Position numbers and translations under genes: made by a program
NCBI GenBank assembly: GCA_037447655.1
Contig: JBBHKE010001201.1
Coordinates: 241,299-305,298, forward strand
DNA length: 64,000 bases
Origin: Zygnema cylindricum
Lineage: Eukaryota > Streptophyta > Zygnematophyceae > Zygnematales > Zygnemataceae
Reading direction: 5' to 3'
In this document: piece after piece, positions 51,814-63,308 of the stretch
Layout of the letters: the number at the start of each line of letters is the position of its first letter
Numbering within the stretch: the first letter of the stretch is position 1
The notes under the pieces: model-generated
What the model was told of the DNA's origin: nothing
The model's input: the letters and a program-made list of their open reading frames with translations, nothing else
Database searches by the model: none

Positions 51814-52439
51814 TATTGTCAACGCTTATTTGTGGCTTTACAACGAGTGCAAGTTTCTATTCTCCTCCGATCGGCTATTGCGGCTATGGATCGTCGCCGG
51901 GTTCCGAAATTCCTTCAACGTGCTCCTCCGGGATGGGGGGACTTACGGGGATGCTTTTCGTAGTTTTTGAATTGGGTTGGGGTTGGGGTTGTAGTTTTGG
52001 CTTTGTGAATTGTCCTGCTTTTCATTTTGAGTTTGGGTGCTTTTATCTTCCATTGTTGTTGTTTTCTTTTTGTTTTTGTTGTGTTGTTATTTTATTTAAT
52101 GTTGGTAGATTTTCAGTTTCGGCCATGCCACCGTTTTTGTACCCCGAGACTCAGATGGTTTACCATCGTGCTTTTTAATTTATCATGCATTTTACTATTT
52201 TCTTGTTTAAATTTATCATGCATTTTACTATTTTCTTGTTTTGCCAAAAGATCTTACGTGCTATTGTCTGTTTCGGTTGGAGGTGACCTCACCATATTCT
52301 GTTTCGGAGGAGGTGACGTCACATATTTATGTTTCGCTTGCGGTGGAAAACCCTCGTCGAAGTCGAAATAGATTGACGCGATGACTGCCACATTAGCAAA
52401 TTTGACGACGTTGATCTGGCGGGTATAGACAGGGAGGGG

Positions 52440-52715
52440 TGGAGGGGAGGAGGAGTAGAATGGAAACATTCCCTCTCTCTCTCTCTCCACCTCATCCCCT
52501 CACTTCCCCCTCCCTTCACCCTCCACTAATCCTCCCCTCTCCTAACTCTCCCACTCTCCCACTTTCCCACCTTTCCCCCTCTCCCCCTCTCTCGCTCCCC
52601 CCCTCTCTTGCTCTCCCCATCTTCCCCTCTATCCCTCTCCCTCTCCTTCCTCCATCCCTCCATATACCCCTCCTCTCTCCCTCTCCCTCAACTTGCCCTC
52701 TCCCACCAATCTCCA
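52440..52715. repeat. Pyrimidine-rich low-complexity tract
   Basis: CCCTCTCTCTC and CCCCTCTCCC runs. The long frames opened on both strands are composition artefacts. Confidence 0.85.
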
Positions 52716-52907
52716 TCCACCACCAATTTTCGGTAAACCATTCTTACAATTACTTTCCCCCAAAAAAATAAAGACAAAATAATCATAGAACAAAACAAGG
52801 GCACTTCTCTTGCGCATAGTGCCGTCGCTAATTCTAGATGTTTTTCCTTGTTACAATCAAATGTTGTCCTTTTATCGTATATATTTTTTTACTTAAAAGC
52901 AGAGCTA

Positions 52908-54545
52908 CACCGGTCATCGTTATTAGTGTTAATGTTTTATTTGCCATTAAACACATATTTTCTCAGTGCACACTTGTTGGATTGTCAATTGAAGATTGCC
53001 TTCCAATCAAACCATCAAATTGACTAATCCGACAAGTTTGCATGGAGAAAAGATGTTGTAAACGACAATAAGAACATTAAGGCAGCATGCCCATGTGCTA
53101 GATTAAGGGTTTTTTTTCTGTTGTTTTTGCACAAAATGGTACCTGCAACGAGAAAATGTTACGACGTACGATATGTGAGAATCAAAGTACGTTCTGCGCC
53201 ATCTTGAAACTTTAAATGTACTCCAATGTGACGTTATTATCTTTTGGACCCTTTGCCACGTCATGACAGCTCATCTTCAAAATTTTATTAAAATAGACTC
53301 GTGAGGTGATTTTATTTAAAGTAATAGTTGATCGACGAATAGGAAATCGTAATCGTACGCATCACACAACTTTGAAAAAAATTGCACGACGGAGAGTACA
53401 TATTATTTCTCCTACTCGTCATCACGCGCATGTACGTATAAAAATGACGAGCATGTAAGGAAAAAAAATGCAGGGGTCTCGAACCTCCACTTCCATTCGT
53501 GAGTCCTTCGCAAAATTTTACGCCGTCCTCGCTCTCCCTTCCTTCTCACTCTAAAGCTCCACTCTCTCTCTCTTCTTTGAATGAAATACAACAAGAATGG
53601 TATAAAATAAAATATATATTTTTTTCCTTGTTGGTCGTAGTTTGATGGCATATCGAGTGATAAATGATAAAAAAGAAAATCGAGAAGCCATGGCGTAAAG
53701 TTTTCGTACTAAAGACGTCACAAAGTAGCATGACTTTGCAATGTCCCAAAATGCTAAACATCTACAATGTCACAAAAACCCCTACGTCTATACCAGTTGC
53801 TATTTTGGTAGACGTCACCAATTTTCGTAAATTTCATAGTCATAACCAATCGTCACAAGTTGTACCCACGTATACAACCGTCACATTTGAAAGTTACCAT
53901 TTCGTCCTTAGGACATTGGAACACTCTAAAAAGTACACCGTGAATCGTTATTAGACTTATGTACTCTATATTGGCACCCAAAATTTTGACATTGATACCC
54001 GAAATACAATGACTGATTATATTTTATCCGTGATGTTAATTACGGTTGTCAGATTTTGTACTTCTACCTATTTTAACGTATATGTAATGCGGCAGATTTT
54101 GTACACCTAAATCAACATTAAAGAGAAATTACAAATAAACATTTTTTTCTCAATGGGATTGATACACAAATTAACATCAATGACACTAATTCATTATTGA
54201 CACAAATAATTTTTATAGTCTAATAACGATTCACGGTGTAGTGTTGGGTATGGAGGACCATTTTAGGGTTTGTGACATGTTAACGTCATGCTCACTTACG
54301 ATAGCGTCGACGTCACTAATACTAAAACTTTACGCCATGGTTTTACTATTTTGTTGTTTTGTCTTTTTTTACTCTATTTCCCATCAAAATACGCCCAAAG
54401 ATATTGAAAAATAATATTATTTAGTGATCTTACACTTGACACCATTATTGTCGCGTTTCATTCCAAAAACTAAAAAAAGGGGATGTAGTAAAAGAAGGAG
54501 GAGACAGAGAGAAGCCTTCACGGACTTCGTTATGGCACGACAACT
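52908..54545. mobile_element. Second foldback-type element (diverged)
   Basis: The left side (52908-53932) matches 18230-19260. It shares the GCATGTGCTA block, CAGCTCATCTTCAA, a GAGGTGATTTTATTTAAAG stretch, a CTCTCTCTC tract, GCCATGGCG and the ACGTCAC/GTCACAA series. The right side (54243-54545) matches the inverted arm around 20690-20990 (GATAGCGTCGACGTCACT, GCCATGGTTTTACTATTTTG, ACACCATTATTGTC). A MITE sits between the arms. The left tip holds a copy of the 62538-type MITE (52908-~53087). Right arm is truncated. Confidence 0.65.
53936..54238. mobile_element. MITE, 303 bp, 22-bp perfect TIR, TA target duplication
   Basis: The 22-bp terminal inverted repeat reads CACCGTGAATCGTTATTAG followed by ACT, with its exact reverse complement at the right end. 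TA flanks both sides (53934-53935 and 54239-54240), as for Tc1/mariner-like elements. The interior is AT-rich and non-coding (GACATTGATACC, TTTTGTAC motifs). Confidence 0.85.
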
Positions 54546-54822
54546 GTGAGCTATGGAGGCGCAAAGTGGAGCTTAGCGTCGCAGAGGAGTTACAGAAAAA
54601 GGGAACGAATATGTTCATACGCTCTTGCTGAAGAGATTCCTAATCCCCACTCAAAATTTGTTGCCATCTAGAACGGCAAGACGCATGTGAGCTGTGGAGG
54701 CTAAGAGTGGAGCTGGACGTTTGAGGAGTCATAGAAAAGAAAATGAATATGTTCGTACACTCTTGCTGAAGAGATTCCCAATCCCCACGCAGTTTTTTTT
54801 AACATCGAGAACGTGTCTCTCT
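54546..54822. repeat. 141-bp tandem duplication
   Basis: GTGAGCTATGGAGG starts at 54546 and GTGAGCTGTGGAGG at 54687, followed in both by GAATATGTTCRTAC, CTCTTGCTGAAGAGATTCC and AATCCCCAC. Period 141 bp, moderately diverged. Confidence 0.85.
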
Positions 54823-54896
54823 TGCCCCACTAGTACCTTCGGGGGAAGGTAAGATCAAAACCTAAAGCGGAAATAAAATAAAAACATGCCACACGT

Positions 54897-56110
54897 TGAA
54901 ACTCTGAGACCTCCATTGGCCCTCAGAGTATGCAAATCCAAAAAGAAGCTTATCTAGATAGTGCCGACTCCAAGTTGATATAAATCCAAATGACTGACCC
55001 CTTGACAATCAGAACCGAAATATAGATTCACCCCTATGAAATAACACTTTCTGTGTGGTTAGTTCCACCACAAAATGCAAAGTTAGAATATGAGATTTGG
55101 ACACATTCACCCACTTTGACTTTCCCTTAGAAATACCGCCACCTTGGCAGACAAAAACTCTGACCGACTTCACCCCTATGTAGGCTGGACTCCCTTGAGT
55201 CCGCAGCAAAAACAATCACTGAAAATGGTCAAGTAAATTGATAGTTATGGCTGGCCAAAGTTTGCCATTTATACAGGGTGCTCTCTGGGAGAGGCAGCTA
55301 CCTACCCAAAATTTTCTAAGTCATATTCCCTCTCTAAAACTCTATCTACTGAAGTACGACACCAATCAAATTACTGTGTCGTACATAAAAGTACAGGTGC
55401 CGGTGTACTTTCTGTACGACCATTGTACGACATGGCCAAAATGTCAACACGTGTCAAATCAGGATTAGTAATCCAATGTTATCACGCCACGTGTCATCTG
55501 ACGTGGCAAAGACCCTAAAAGGCCAAAAGTGCCTTTTCCGTGATCGCCGCGCCTATCGCGGCCGTCCGATCAAAACCGGCCGTAATCTGAAATTCGACGC
55601 GCGGTATATGTTTCGCTATCGAAACAAATGCGCGGTATCCGTTCTGTCCCATACCGTACTTCGTACTAAATCAATCTGTATCTATGTACTAAGTATCTAT
55701 TCGGCGTTAAACGAATTAATCTACATGTAACAATTTATATATTTATTAAACCCTATATATCGTAATATGTGTCTTAGACTTGACGGCTAGAGCTAACGGC
55801 TAATGTGAATTGGCGGACGACAGGTACCTGGATCAATTCCTGGGTCTGTCAACTAACTTTTGGTAAGTCTACCTAATTTACTCCTTGTCTTCTCTAGAGA
55901 GCTTAGGCAGCCATGGCTCTAACTTTTGGTAAGTCTACCTAATTTACTCCTTGTCTTCTCTAGAGAGCTTAGGCAGCCATGGCTCTAACTCCCTATCCAG
56001 CCTTCAGTGACTACAACAAGTGTGGGGGCTTGGAGAGGGGAGTTAGAGGCAGACCGCCTTAGCTCTTTTTCTATCCTAATACAGACCTAAAAAATACTCA
56101 AATATCAACA
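54897..56110 (-). repeat. 3' LTR of gag-only element copy 2
   Basis: 1214 bp, longer than its partner because a 66-bp segment (TAACTTTTGGTAAGTCTACC...) is tandemly duplicated at 55854 and 55920. Contains six GTAC cores (55354-55428), ACGTG boxes and the hairpin (55972-56058). Confidence 0.9.
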
Positions 56111-56211
56111 CTCCCATTATTTTCTAGTCTATTTTTCTTTCAACTTCCACAAACAAGTAAACAAACACCCCCTCCCCTTTTTCCTTTTCCCTTTTTTTTT
56201 TTTTTTCTGTT

Positions 56212-58062
56212 TCATTTTCCTTTCATAAAACTTAAGTATTTAACACAGTGTATTAAATGAACTGAAATGATAATTACATCACACATTTTATTTAACATCC
56301 CACTTTTCATAAATACCAGCAAAGATTTTATCCACTTCATCACTCTTTCATCCACACACAAACCGATTTCCCTCTTGCGATCCAAACAGCCAGCCCCATC
56401 TCCAATCTGCAACATACACCCAGATGCTAACCCTTTTACAGGCACACCTTCATAAATACCATCACTCCCTTTAGCGATGTCAAAATCATTACCCGCAAAA
56501 ATTGAACTTTCCTCACTCTCTCCCATGGATTTCTTTCCACTCTCTCTTTCTAAATTTAATACATATAAGTATTTCTCCTCCCCTAAACCTTTCATTGAAT
56601 ATTCCTTTTCTTCCTTATCTTTAAAAACCCCTTCTAGTTTCACTTCTCCCCTTTCCTCGGAATCCATTGAGGTCTCCCTTTCCCACCAGTTTTCTAATTC
56701 CAAAATACCTATAAAATTATCCTCATTAATTTTATCTTTCCCGTTTTCACTTATGGATCCTAGATCTGACTTTCTCATTTCTAAGTCATACACCTTACAC
56801 TCCTCGTCATCCTCAAGTACCTCCTCTCTCTTTACTTCCCTTATACCTCCAAAAGCACACTGTTGCCTTTGAGCAATTTCTGTGTACTTTTCTCTCTTCC
56901 CCATTCTACCGATGTGAAGAAGCTCCAATTTTTCTTCATCCTCTTTCTCCTCTTCCTCTTCGTCCTCCTCATCCACATTCCAACTTCTAAGTTTTTCCAA
57001 ACAAGGGCATTCCTCCATGTAATGACCCGGTTCCCTACAAAAGAAGCAAACCCCTTTTTTCAAAGCTCCCGTGTCTTTTCCTCTCCCTCTTTTTCCACCA
57101 AAGTTCCGATAAGCTTTACCTTTGTCTTTCTTCCTCTCATCACGCTTCCGTTCGTCAACACCGTTCCTCTCATCACGCTTCCGCTCGTCACTGCCGTTCC
57201 TCTCATCACACTTCCGCCAATCACCACCATCTCTGAATGCATTCACCCTGTCACTTCCCCTACGAAGCTCCAAAGTGCTTTCCCTTACAAGAATTATCCC
57301 CATCGTAAAGCTTCAAGTCCATGAGGAGCCATCCATTGCCTGCATACGACAAATGATGTTTTCGTACTCTTCTATGATGTTTTCGTACTCTTCTGGGAGT
57401 TTCATCAGTAGTGTATTAATCTTCCTCTCCTCAGATTCTACATATCCCGCACTAGCAAGCTCAACATAAAGCACAACAATATCATTGCAAAACTCTATCA
57501 TGCTACCGCCTTTATAAACATAGGCGTCTATTTCTTGGTTTACTAATTGTTCCCTCTGAATAGTCTTACTCTTATAAATCTGACTTAGTGCTTCCCATAT
57601 CTTTGAAGACTTCATTAAGTTTATAAGAGTGATAGCTATGGACTAAGACACGTTTCTAAGTATGAGATGCTTTGCTATAGTATTTTTGTATTCCCATATT
57701 TTTCTGTCATTTTCTTCAGTTTTAAACCCTACAAATGGAACCATAGTCGAGAGCTTAGCTCCCCTCACCATCGGTGTTGCTTTTCCCTTCTCCCATTTTT
57801 CCCCATCCATGGAACTGTTTTTCCCTTCACCTTCCGTTGCATCTGAACTCCGGTTGATATTCTGGACAGCCTCAGATGATTCTCCATAGTAAGCTCCTCC
57901 AAATCCAGGTAACGGACATCTCACTTGTCCCGAAACTATTCCCCATAAGTGCTTCTCGAAAAACAATCCCGCCATTGTAAACTCCCAATAAGTGAAGTCT
58001 GTTCCATTGAACATAGGCACCCTAGATGGTGGGCCCATAACTTGAAACTCTGAGACCTCCAT
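56212..58062 (-). pseudogene. Gag with novel C-terminal region, copy 2 (two nonsense codons)
   Basis: One frame of 617 codons starts at an ATG inside the 5' LTR (MEVSEFQVMGPPSRVP) and ends at 56212, broken only by TAG at 57643-57645 and TGA near 57313 (Trp codon in the copia relatives). Gag core: FTYWEFTMAG, HLWGIVSGQVRC, KIWEALSQIY, LLMKLPEEYENI. A 21-bp duplication repeats EEYENII. Then come RRGSDRVNAF, an Arg/Asp/Glu linker with three RKRDERN-like repeats and the knuckle CFFCREPGHYMEEC. An acidic stretch follows, then RQQCAFGGIREVKREE, homologous to the copia sequence just before DSGAS. In place of protease the frame continues for ~215 residues that match copy 1 (KKSMGESEESSIF, VKGLASGCMLQIGDGAGCL, MKSGMLNKMCDVIIISVHL). 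No known domain is recognised there. The Gag role is RNA packaging; the C-terminal role is unknown. Confidence 0.85.
58029..58043 (-). promoter_or_regulatory. Primer-binding site, gag-only copy 2
   Basis: Plus-strand GGTGGGCCCATAACT matches the initiator tRNA-Met anticodon arm at 14 of 15 positions and abuts the LTR. Confidence 0.82.
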
Positions 58063-59223
58063 TGGCCCTCAGAGTATGCAGATCCAAAAAGAAGCTTATC
58101 TAGATAGTGCCAACTCCAAGTTGATATAAACCCAAATGACTGACCCCTTGACAATCAGAACCCAAATATAGATTTACCCCTGTGAAATAACACTTTCTGT
58201 GTGGTCAGTTCCACCACAGAATGCAAAGTTAGAATATGAGATTTGGACACATTCACCAACTTTGACTTTCCCTTAGAAATACCGTCACCCTGGCAGACAA
58301 AAACTCTGACCGACTTCACCCTTGTGTATCTTGGACTCCCCTGAGTCCGCAGCAAAAAGAATCACTGAAAATGGTTAATTAAATTTATAGTTATGGCTGG
58401 CCAAAGTTTGCCATTTATACATGGTGCTCTCTGGGAGAGGCAGCTACCTACCCAAAATTTTCTAAGTTCTATTCCCTCTCTAAAACTCTATCTACTGAAG
58501 TACGGCACCTATCAAATTACTGTGTCGTACATAAAAGTACAGGTGCCGGTGTACTTTCTGTACGGCCATTGTACGACATGGCCAAAATGTCGATGCGTGT
58601 CAAATCAGGATTAGTTCATGTAATCTCCAGAATTCCCGTAATCCAATGTTATCACGCCACGTGTCATTTGACGTGGCAAAGACCGTAAAACGCCAAAAGT
58701 GCCTTTTCCGTGATCGCGGCGCCTATCGCGGCCGTCCGATCAAAACCGGCCATAATCCTAGCCGCTGAAATTCGACGCGCGGTATTTGTTTCGCTATCGA
58801 AACAAATGCGCGGTATCCGTTCTGTCCCCATAGCGTACTTCGTACTAAATCAATCTGTATCTATGTACTTAGTATCTATTCGCCGTTAAACGAATTAATC
58901 TACATGTAACAATTTATATATTTATTAAACCCTATATATCGTAATATGTGTCTTAGACTTGACGGCTAGAGCTAACGGCTAATGTGAATTGACAGACTAC
59001 AGGTACCTAGATCAATTCCTGGGTCCGTCAACTAACTTTCGGTAAGTCTACCTAATTTACTCCTTGTCTTCTCTAGAGAGCTTAGGCAGCCATGGCTCTA
59101 GCTCCCTATCCAGCCTTCAGTGACTACAACAAGTGTGGGGGCTTGGAGAGGGGAGTTAGAGGCAGACCCCCTTAGCTCTTTTTCTATCCTAATATAGACC
59201 TAGAAAATACTCAAATATCAACA
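58044..59223 (-). repeat. 5' LTR of gag-only element copy 2
   Basis: 1180 bp. On the minus strand it starts TGTTGATATTTGAG and ends CAGAGTTTCA. Contains six GTAC cores (58500-58574), hairpin 59085-59170, ACGTGTCATTTGACGTGG boxes and a TGTATAAATGGC TATA context near 58420. Confidence 0.9.
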
Positions 59224-60350
59224 GCCTGATTATAGACGTTGTCAGCTAGAAGCTCGATTGGGAACCAAAGAGTTACTTAGATGACTTTTGGAAGATGAGG
59301 AGGAATGCAAGAGTAAAGCCGGGGTCGGTGAAAAGGAGGTGGCAACAACCTAACACGTTAAGGTTTTGGGTGAAATCCTAATCGCTATGGGTGTCGCTAA
59401 ATTGGGGGACTGGCAAGAGGTGGCCCGCCTAGGAAACCTAAAGGACCAGACAATGCCTTCGGACAAGCTTCCACATGCCTCACTAAATGGACAACGAGAA
59501 CTTTAAGTCACAACTTCGACTAAGAACCGGAGAAGTTGGAGCACTTGAAGAAGGGTTGACAATACGAGGAAGTGGAGGAGTTGGGTTGCTCAATGGCTGA
59601 GAGGTGGGAGGAGGAACATTAGAGGGGGATGCAACGATGAGGTGGTGGAAGGGTTAAAGGGAGGAGGGCTTGAACATGTGAGAAAGAGTGGTTTTTGAGG
59701 GGGAGAGTGAAGTATAAGGGCCAAAAACAAAGTGTTCGATGGCTTTCGACTATGAGGGGGACAATAAGGTGAAGGAGACTTAGGAAGGGAATGGTCCATC
59801 ACCGGGTGGGGAGATGGAATGAGATTGGGAAAAACATTTTCGTCAAAGAGTTGGGGAGAGGGTTAAAGTGGGGGTGCGCTAATGGTCAATGGAGGAGCAG
59901 ACACGTAGGGTGAGAGGAACCAGGGAAAGAGTGAGACAGTTGGATATATGTGGGAGATGACGCGGAAAGGGATCGTGATGTTCACTTTTTTGATAGGCCA
60001 TAGAGAGGTGCGATTGAAGATACTGAAAACGAACTCACATAAGAACTTAGTGTTGAGCATACCGGTAGTCAGATGACTAGAGTCTCCCAAAAAATTGTTC
60101 TCCACCAAGATGGTCGCACACATCAATTAGAGGTCGAATGGCAAATGATACATGAGACACATGATAGGAAAATAAAATTCTTAACAAAAAAAGTGTTATC
60201 TGGCGGTTAATTGTTTGAAAACCCTCTCGGTTTAGTACAGGACTGAAATTTTAGGTGTGAGGGGACCAAAAACAAAAGTAAAAAAGCGGCCGAATTTAAC
60301 TTGCCGGATTAGGTTAATAAAAAAGAAAACGAAAATATTTTATATACATA
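59224..60350. other. Unassigned stretch with weak minus-strand coding
   Basis: A minus frame 59863-60126 reads VENNFLGDSSHLTTGMLNTK and SLWPIKKVNITIPFRVISH. It looks protein-like but I do not recognise it, and stops surround it. It may be a decayed transposon ORF. The rest is purine-rich. Confidence 0.3.
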
Positions 60351-60370
60351 TCAATAGAAATCTCTCGTAA

Positions 60371-61345
60371 AATCATTTCCTATGACTACATCCATGCTAA
60401 ATTTGGCGACGGTTGTAAAAAATAAGGGTAGAAAACGACAACATGTAGCCATGGTGAAGGTTTTAGAAGACATAGAGAACACGCAAAAGAAATGAATAGC
60501 TTGACAACGGAATCGAACTTTTGTTACATTAAATATGTAACAGTTGTAGACATAGTGCGACAGTTGTAGACATTTACGAAACTTTCTAAAATTGATGAAG
60601 ACTACAAAAACGACGACGGTTATCGACGTCGAGTTTTTTATGACATTGGAGATGTTTAACGTTTGTGACATTGCGAGGACATGCTACCTGTGACATCAAT
60701 ATTTTGCTAAACTTCTGCCAATGCTTCCTTTTTTTTCTCTTTTATCACTCGATATGCCATCGAACTACGACCAAAGGTATTTATAAAAGAAAAAAACCTT
60801 TCATTTGATACCATTATCGTTCTATTACATTCAAAGAAGAGAGAAAGAGGAGCGGCCGAGTGAGAAAGAGGGGGAGAGACGAGGACGACGTAAACTTTTG
60901 CAAGCGATGTATGAATGAAAGTGGAGGCTCGAGACCCTTGCGGTTTTTTTTTTCCGTACATGCTTGTCATTTTCCACGTACATACGCGTGAGGAGTAATG
61001 AAAAAAATAGTGTGTACTCTTCCTCATGCAAAATTTGTTGAAAACGTTTAACGCGTGCAATAACGTTTTTCTATTCGTCAATCGCCTATTACTTCTAATA
61101 AATCACCTTGCGAATTGATTTTATTGGAAGTTTGAAGATGAGCTGGAATGACAGGGAATGGGTCGAAATGATATTAATGCCAAATCGGAGTACGATCAAA
61201 GTTTGAAGAGGCCGCACATTGTACTTTTGTTCTCACACATTTATATACCGGTGAAGATTTTCTCGTCGGAGGTCCCATATTTTATGAAAACGACAAAAAA
61301 AAACTTTTATCTTTAACACATGGGCACATTTCCTCAATAACTTTA
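60371..61345. mobile_element. Orphan right arm of the foldback element
   Basis: Matches the right arm at 20560-21425 in the same orientation: GACAGTTGTAGACA repeats, GATGACATTGGAGATGTTTAA-like motifs, TTTGATACCATTAT, a purine-rich GAGAAAGAGG tract, TTTGAAGATGAGCTGGAATG, GGGTCGAAAT and GAAGATTTTCTCGTCG. No inverted left arm is present next to it. Confidence 0.65.
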
Positions 61346-62537
61346 ACGTATGCGACACAAAGGGAAACTCGACATAGCGGGCGACCAAACTTAACCAACG
61401 GATTTGAATCATTTTTAACCTTTCTAACCAGCTCAGACTACACTCTAGCATTTATAGTTTATAGTATAGGATGGGTGAAGTTCCATCATATAAAAAGTGA
61501 AGTTATTTACAACAATCCACACCTCTACATACTACGCCATACCACGTTTTCATCCGCAAAACAACATTATAGAGAATCTTGCCAGTATACTTTAAAGGTC
61601 CACAGGTAACAATGACCACTTGATATCATCCACGAGGCAATCACTCCTAATAGATTGTCATAAGCGGCAAGCCACGCTATATATAAGGAGAAATATAATA
61701 CAGTATGCTATAAAGTACTATTACATATTGTAATATATTTTATTCCACTTATCGCCGATAAGGAATTTGTTGGTCTCGGAGCGATATATTTGAACCGATC
61801 TCCGATAAGCGATAACTATCGGTATCGGTTTTATCGCCATGAGTAATGACCCAAGACACAACACAATAAAAGATTCACGTGTACTTTTTATTACTGTACG
61901 GAAAACACACCGATTTTTTTCGAGATATGACCGCGACTCTTAGGGATACGACCGCGGACCCATCCCATTTCCAGACCTGGATGTGACCGCGGAGGAATAC
62001 ATGGGCGTCCGCAGATCCCGGCGAATGCAGGCTTCCAGTTTGCAAGGACCGTACGGATATCTATACGCGAGTTTCTCCTTCGTCCTCGTCGACAAATGGA
62101 GATCCTGGCGATGACGTCCGCAGAAGCTTAAACACCAATTTGCTGAGAACCACGCGAATCGTATCTCTGCGAGAATTTAATTTAATGCGCATCAAATGGA
62201 GATCTCTGCAATCCATATATCTACAGTTCCACGGCCTCAAAGTCCAATAGATTATGGCCACGTGGGGAAATATCTCAGCACGGCACGTGGCCAGCCTCAT
62301 CAGGGCACGTGGCCAGCCTAGTAACAAATTCTAACCGACTTCCCGCGGTTAGTCCCATCATTGCGCTTTTGCAGGATTATCTTTTGCGGAACATAGCGTT
62401 AAGACTTAAGACCATAATAAAGAAAAAATATTATCAACACTATATTATATTTCAGGACAATATTTTAGACGCACCGACATAATATCATCAAACCCTAACA
62501 AAGATGTTAAATTTAGATCCATCAGAGCTAGAAGAAA
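61346..62537. other. No gene recognised
   Basis: Contains repeated CCGATAAG/TATCGG motifs (61745-61850) and two direct GGCACGTGGCCAGCCT copies (62281-62320) with ACGTG cores. The minus frame 62061-62327 has no recognisable motif. Confidence 0.4.
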
Positions 62538-62755
62538 CACCTTGAATCGCTATTAATATTAATGTTTTTTTCGTCGCTTAAAACATCTTTTCTCCGTACA
62601 CACTTGTCGGATTGTGGATCTGACGGTTGCGATTGAAAGCTAGCTTTCTCAGCTCACGAATGACGGTCTTAAATTGAAAATTGGACAAGTGTGTACGGAG
62701 AAAAGATGTTTTCAGTGACAAAAAAAATATTAACACTAATTACGATTCACGGTAT
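62538..62755. mobile_element. MITE, ~218 bp with ~75-bp inverted repeats
   Basis: Left CACCTTGAATCGCTATTAAT and right ATTACGATTCACGGT are imperfect inverted ends. Inside them is a perfect inverted 27-mer whose core is TTTTCTCCGTACACACTTGT. Related but broken copies occur at 13690-13930, 18215-18352, 21500-21660 and 52908-53087. The tip is shared with the 53936 MITE, so the two belong to one superfamily. Confidence 0.8.
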
Positions 62756-62977
62756 ACCGTACTGTACCATACACACGGTGTACCATTTCATGACCCAGTG
62801 GGCTGCAACCATTTTTGTCGCCGGGGAAGTGAGCGGCGGGTTACCTAAGGCCGGATTATATGGTACAGTACTACTCCATAGTACATTTTCCGTACAGCCT
62901 ACTTTCAACAGCTGGTCTCCCATCATTTCCCGGACGGATTCCCCTTTCGACACCTGCCCCGCAGCTGGCCGGCCGAC

Positions 62978-62983
62978 TATAAG
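62978..62983 (+). promoter_or_regulatory. Candidate TATA box for the 63141 exon
   Basis: TATAAG in the context GGCCGACTATAAGACGAG, about 160 bp upstream of the ATG. The region between is CT-rich, like a plant 5' leader. Confidence 0.45.
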
Positions 62984-63140
62984 ACGAGCGTCAACCTTCC
63001 ACGTAAGACACTCGAATTCTTTCGAATTTTTTCGATTGTTTCCGCGTAACTTCGACCATACTCCGTCGATCGTCTCCTTGTAAGCTTTCTCGTAGCGTCA
63101 TTTTAAGGTTTTGTTTCTTCTTTTTGTTGTTTCTCGCGCT

Positions 63141-63308
63141 ATGGCGCGCGCCAATGGAGAGGCCGGACGGCCCTGCGCTGACCACGAGGTAGAGAGTGGG
63201 TTCAAATGTGACGCAAAAGATGACGTCAGACCGCAGGAGTTTGGCGGCATGCAGGGAATTATTTCCCGCAACTTTTCAAAATTTCGAGGTCCTTCTTTGG
63301 GGAAAAAG
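63141..63308 (+). CDS. Candidate first exon of an unidentified gene
   Basis: ATGGCG at 63141 has a good plant start context. It opens 56 codons (MARANGEAGRPC..., ending ISRNFSKFRGPSLGKK) and reaches AAAAAG|GTGATC, a plausible phase 0 donor. A TATA-like box lies 160 bp upstream. The product is hydrophilic with no signal peptide or known motif visible, so I do not assign a function. The rest of the gene would lie beyond the window. The downstream intron contains the start of a repeat at ~63885. Alternatively it is a chance ORF. Confidence 0.4.

Larger units (their letters stand above)
41938..52245 (+). mobile_element. LINE copy B, split by a copia element and a solo LTR
   Basis: The LINE lies in three pieces: 41938-42162, 48505-49591 and 50075 to about 52245. 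The intact copia element sits between the first two with CAAAT target duplications, and the reading frame resumes exactly across the duplication. The solo LTR sits between the last two with GAGGG duplications. The 3' part contains a two-unit 54-bp repeat and a duplicated AATTTATCATGCATTTTACT segment near 52178-52240, which I take as the 3' UTR. A poly-C-rich leader (41700-41930) precedes the ORF. Confidence 0.8.
54897..59223 (-). mobile_element. Gag-only LTR retrotransposon, copy 2 (family B)
   Basis: LTRs 58044-59223 (5') and 54897-56110 (3') flank an internal region of 1933 bp with one gag-type frame, primer site 58029-58043 and polypurine tract 56111-56123. It has no pol domain, exactly as in copy 1 at 27623-31808. 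The flanking pentamers differ (CACGT on the left, GCCTG on the right), so I see no target duplication. This may reflect inter-element recombination or later rearrangement. Confidence 0.88.

Noticed and set aside
52439-52771. Plus-strand Pro/Ser/Leu frame
   Set aside because: Pyrimidine microsatellite; no motif or splice context.
56212-58062. Gag-only element as a simple deletion of the intact copia or an assembly artefact
   Set aside because: Two independent copies share the same extra C-terminal region, PBS, PPT and LTRs, and one has perfect target duplications.
62691-63083. 130-residue plus-strand frame
   Set aside because: It begins inside a MITE inverted repeat and shows no conserved motif; the TATA-like box and likely leader of the 63141 exon overlap it.
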